A stretch of 16,803 nt of DNA from an uncultured Lachnospiraceae bacterium (lineage in GTDB: Bacteria > Bacillota > Clostridia > Lachnospirales > Lachnospiraceae): NCBI GenBank assembly GCA_900313435.1, contig OMRF01000120.1, forward strand, positions 1 through 16,803. The letters are read 5' to 3'. Positions within the stretch are counted from its first letter, which is position 1; every line of letters begins with the position of its first letter. Below are positions 13,597 through 16,803 of this stretch, piece after piece. The notes under the pieces are model-generated. The model was not told the DNA's origin. It saw only the letters and a list, made by a program, of their open reading frames with translations, and did no database searches. The position numbers and the translations under genes are program-made.

Positions 13597-16500
13597 AAGC
13601 ATAGAAATGCAGGGCTTTAAGTCCTTCGCAAACCGCATGGTGCTGTCTTTTGAAAATGGCATCACCGGAATAGTAGGTCCCAACGGCAGCGGAAAATCAA
13701 ATATTGCTGACGCGGTAAGATGGGTTCTTGGTGAGCAGAGCGCAAAGGAGCTGCGCGGCGCATCCATGACCGATGTTATCTTTGAGGGAACCGAGACAAG
13801 ACGTGCTCTTTCAAGTGCTTATGTCGCGATCACAATAGACAATTCAGATCATACCCTCCCTATAGAATATGATGAAGTCACCGTTTCACGCAGGGTCTAC
13901 AGATCCGGTGAGAGCGAATACATGATCAATGGCTCTAACGTCAGGCTTAAGGACATAAACGAATTGTTCTATGATACGGGTATCGGAAAAGAAGGTTATT
14001 CCATCATAGGACAGGGGCAGATAGAGACCATTCTTTCCGGACGCCCCGAGGAAAAAAGAGAACTGATAGACGAGGCCGTCGGTATCGTAAAGTATAAGAG
14101 GAGAAAGACAGAGGCTGAAAAGAAGCTTCTTCAGGAGCATGATGACCTGACCCGTATAAACGACATCCTTTCAGAGCTTGAAAAGCAGGTAGGTCCCTTA
14201 AAGGAGCAGTCGGAAAACGCAAAGAAATATCTTTTGAAAAAGGAAGAGCTGAAAAAGCTTGATGTAAATCTTTTCCTTATGCAAAAGAAGGAGTGTGACG
14301 AAGAAAGAAAGTCGATAGACACCGCTCTTGAGAACACCGAAAAGGAGCTTTCCGATGCAAATTCTGAGAACGATAGAATACAAAAGCTCTTTGAAGAAGC
14401 GGATGAAAAGATAAAAAGACTGGATCTTGAGATAGAAGAACTTCGGCAGAAGAAGGAAGATAGCATCACAAAAAGGGCGGCTCTTAATCAGAATCTTTCC
14501 GTTCTGAAGGAAAGAGTCAGGGCCTATGAGGAAAAAGAGTCAGGCTTTGAGGACAGGCTCTTACTCATCAAAAAAGAGATCGAAGAAAAGAAGACGGCTC
14601 TTTCCGATAAGGAAAAGGAGGAGCAGGAACTTACAAACGCCCTTCTTGAAGTAGAAGAAAGACTTTCTAAGATAACAGCTGATTATCAGGCTCTTGAAGA
14701 TGAGATCAAAGAAAAGAACAAAAAGATCGACGAGAACAAGAATGAGATAGTAAGGATATTAAATGAAAGAGCAGATATAAAGTCAAAGACCGAATCTAAC
14801 AAGACTCTCTTATCCCAATTCTCCATCAGAAAATCAAGTTTCTCAAAGAGGCTCCTCCTGAAGAAGACGGTTGAGGAGGAAAAGAACAAAGAAGTATCTT
14901 CTCTTAAGGAAAAGTACGAGGAGCTTGAAAAAGCGCTTTCTTCCCTTGAAGAGTCAAAGAAGGCTATCAGTGATAAGCAACGCTCTTGGGAGGAAAAGAA
15001 GAAGGCAGCAAATGATGAACTGATAGCAAGCAAAAATGAGATCCTTCGGATCGAATCAGCCCTTGAAACACTTTCAAATTACGCTGAACGTTATGAGGGC
15101 TTCGGAAACGCCATAAAGAGCGTGATGGACAGGAAAGACAGTAAGCCCGGCATCATCGGGACTGTTTCCGATCTCATTACATCTGAAAAGAAATATGAAA
15201 ACGCCATAGAGACGGCTCTTGGCGGAAATATAAGAAATGTGGTGACGAAGGACGAGGAAGCCGCAAAGAGGGAGATAACCTTTCTTAAGGAGAACAGGCT
15301 TGGCCGCGTTACATTTCTCCCGCTTTCAAATGTGAAGGAGCACAGGCTTCCGGATGAGGATGCTCTCTCGGAAAAAGGCGTTCTCGGCCGGGCATCTGAC
15401 CTTGTAAAAATAAAGGATGAATACAGGATCATAGCAGAAAACCTTCTCGGAGGCTTTCTTGTCTGTGATAATATGGAAAGTGCCCTTTCGATACAGAGAA
15501 AGTACAGACAGAATCTTCGGATCGTGACTCTTGAAGGAGAGCTGCTTTCACCCGGAGGCTCAATAACCGGAGGTGCCTTCAAGAAGAATGCAGGACTTCT
15601 TGGAAGAAACAGGGAGATAGAAGAGCTTCAAAAGAAAAAAGAAGCGCTTTTAAAAGAGACCGGTGAAAAAAAGAAGAGAATAGAAGAGATAGAGACTGCA
15701 GAGGCTCTGCTTCTTGACGACATGACCGAAAACGAAGATAAACTTTCAGAGCTCATGATCTCTCACAATACCGCAAAGATAAATTACGAGACAGCGATCG
15801 AAAAAATTAAGGAGGATGAGAAAAGCCTTTCCGAGATCGAGGACGAGATCAGTGATGCGGATTCACAGATGAAGGCCATAGAAGAGGCGGTGAAGGAATC
15901 CGCCGTTCTCATGGAAGAATCTATACTTGCTGAAAAGGATCTTAACAAGAAGATTGAAGAACTAAAAACGTCTCTTGATGAGAAGACCTATTTGGAATCA
16001 ACCTCTGCCCGTACTATGTCTGAAGTTCAGGTTGAGGCGGAATCCGCGAGACAGAAAAAGGACTTTGCCCTGAGAGAAAAGGAAAGGCTTGCTTCTGAAC
16101 TTTCTGATTCAGAAAAGAGTCTGAATGACCTCATCGCGGAAAAGGAAAATAGCAAAAATGATACCGAAAAGCTTGCTCTTGAGATAAAGCAGGCAGAGGA
16201 AGTCCTCTTACTTTCCAATGATGATGAAAAGACCTTTGAGGAAGGGCGTCAGGAAAAGATCAGGGAAAGAGAAGAGTGTGACGCAAACTACAGGGATTCC
16301 ATCAAGGAAAAAGAGGAAGCTTCTAAGAAGATATTCAATCTTGAGAAAGAGCTGCAGCGTCTTTCCGACAAAAAGGAAAAGATCGAAGAGAAGATGACCT
16401 TCAGGACAGATAATCTTTGGCAGGAATATGAACTCGCACCCCATGATGCCTTATCATTCCTTGATGAGAGTCTGAAGGACAGTGATAAGGTATCACGTGA

Positions 16501-16803
16501 TATTAATAGTCTTAAAAACGAGATCCGTTCGATGGGAAATGTAAATGTAAACGCCATCGAGGACTACAAGGAAGTCTCGGAAAGATACGAATTTTTGAAG
16601 GGGCAGCATGACGACCTGATAGAAGCGGAGGAATCCCTTACAAAGATAATAAATGAGCTTACCGAGGGAATGAAGGAAAGGTTTGAAAAGGGCTTTGCCG
16701 ACATCAAAAAGGAATTTGACAGGGTGTTCAAGGTCCTGTTCGGAGGCGGAAAGGCAGAGCTTTCCCTTACTGACGAAGAAAACCTTCTTGAGAGCGGTAT
16801 CAG
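13586..16803 (+). CDS. smc: Chromosome segregation protein SMC (partial, runs off window end)
   Basis: ATP-driven DNA loop-extruding protein for chromosome compaction and segregation, acting with ScpA and ScpB. The first 1072 of roughly 1190 expected residues are here. The N-terminal head has Walker A GPNGSGKS at residues 31-38, DAVRWVLGEQSAKELRG after it, and the Q-loop region GQGQIETILSGRPEEKRELIDEAVGI from 142. A long Glu/Lys-rich coiled coil follows to about 500. The hinge spans about 503-668 (YEGFGNAIKSVM through SPGGSITGGAFKKN). The returning coiled coil runs to near the end, where FGGGKAELSLTDEENLLESGI enters the C-terminal head. The signature motif and Walker B lie beyond the window. 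The ATG at 13586 overlaps the rnc end, with AAGGAAG (13573-13579) as ribosome binding site. No stop codon occurs before the edge. Confidence 0.97.
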   Translation, partial: MYLKSIEMQGFKSFANRMVLSFENGITGIVGPNGSGKSNIADAVRWVLGEQSAKELRGASMTDVIFEGTETRRALSSAYVAITIDNSDHTLPIEYDEVTVSRRVYRSGESEYMINGSNVRLKDINELFYDTGIGKEGYSIIGQGQIETILSGRPEEKRELIDEAVGIVKYKRRKTEAEKKLLQEHDDLTRINDILSELEKQVGPLKEQSENAKKYLLKKEELKKLDVNLFLMQKKECDEERKSIDTALENTEKELSDANSENDRIQKLFEEADEKIKRLDLEIEELRQKKEDSITKRAALNQNLSVLKERVRAYEEKESGFEDRLLLIKKEIEEKKTALSDKEKEEQELTNALLEVEERLSKITADYQALEDEIKEKNKKIDENKNEIVRILNERADIKSKTESNKTLLSQFSIRKSSFSKRLLLKKTVEEEKNKEVSSLKEKYEELEKALSSLEESKKAISDKQRSWEEKKKAANDELIASKNEILRIESALETLSNYAERYEGFGNAIKSVMDRKDSKPGIIGTVSDLITSEKKYENAIETALGGNIRNVVTKDEEAAKREITFLKENRLGRVTFLPLSNVKEHRLPDEDALSEKGVLGRASDLVKIKDEYRIIAENLLGGFLVCDNMESALSIQRKYRQNLRIVTLEGELLSPGGSITGGAFKKNAGLLGRNREIEELQKKKEALLKETGEKKKRIEEIETAEALLLDDMTENEDKLSELMISHNTAKINYETAIEKIKEDEKSLSEIEDEISDADSQMKAIEEAVKESAVLMEESILAEKDLNKKIEELKTSLDEKTYLESTSARTMSEVQVEAESARQKKDFALREKERLASELSDSEKSLNDLIAEKENSKNDTEKLALEIKQAEEVLLLSNDDEKTFEEGRQEKIREREECDANYRDSIKEKEEASKKIFNLEKELQRLSDKKEKIEEKMTFRTDNLWQEYELAPHDALSFLDESLKDSDKVSRDINSLKNEIRSMGNVNVNAIEDYKEVSERYEFLKGQHDDLIEAEESLTKIINELTEGMKERFEKGFADIKKEFDRVFKVLFGGGKAELSLTDEENLLESGI

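Noticed and set aside
14131..15582. Several long minus-strand frames rich in Ser, Phe and Leu opposite smc
   Set aside because: They mirror the Glu/Lys codons of the SMC coiled coil (GAA/AAG read backwards give TTC/CTT). The plus-strand smc frame is continuous and well conserved.

Overview
The window reads as a chromosomal housekeeping segment of a Gram-positive, low-to-moderate GC anaerobe of the class Clostridia, most likely Lachnospiraceae. This is inferred from: strong AAGGAGG-type ribosome binding sites; several TTG starts; an L32 beginning MSICPKNKS; a separate archaeal-type IMP cyclohydrolase (PurO) beside a stand-alone AICAR transformylase; a HisIE carrying an extra degenerate HisA/HisF-like N-terminal domain; and the plsX-acpP-rnc-smc order. 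No mobile element, CRISPR array, tRNA or rRNA was seen. Every gene is on the plus strand except tmcAL.

Layout. (1) 24-5863: a tightly packed operon, hisD-hisB-hisIE followed by a B12-binding-type radical SAM protein (TIGR03960 type) and its usual partner (TIGR03936/DUF2344 type). From hisB onward every junction is a 1- or 4-base stop/start overlap. (2) 5868-6772: a monocistronic transcription unit with its own promoter, a structured leader, a small cysteine-free protein resembling the C-terminal part of flagellar cap protein FliD, and a strong terminator. (3) 6728-8764: the purine pair purO and AICAR transformylase, which catalyse the last two steps to IMP. Its candidate promoter sits inside the upstream terminator, and its own terminator lies inside the antisense 3' end of tmcAL. 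(4) 8704-11211: divergent tmcAL (tRNA-Met cytidine acetate ligase) and ackA (acetate kinase), both acetate-activating enzymes, with candidate promoters that face and overlap each other. (5) 11222-16803: rpmF behind a perfect-consensus sigma-A promoter, then a terminator, then plsX (no visible Shine-Dalgarno), acpP, a weaker terminator, and rnc overlapping smc, which runs off the window end.

I did not find a convincing new biological system. The most interesting points are the pseudoenzyme-like TIM-barrel domain fused to HisIE, the linkage of histidine genes to the uncharacterised radical SAM pair, the orphan FliD-tail-like gene with its structured leader, the face-to-face tmcAL/ackA promoters, and the plsX start just after a terminator with no ribosome binding site. 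The DUF177/YceD gene that often precedes rpmF is absent here. No gene-free stretch exceeds about 125 bases.
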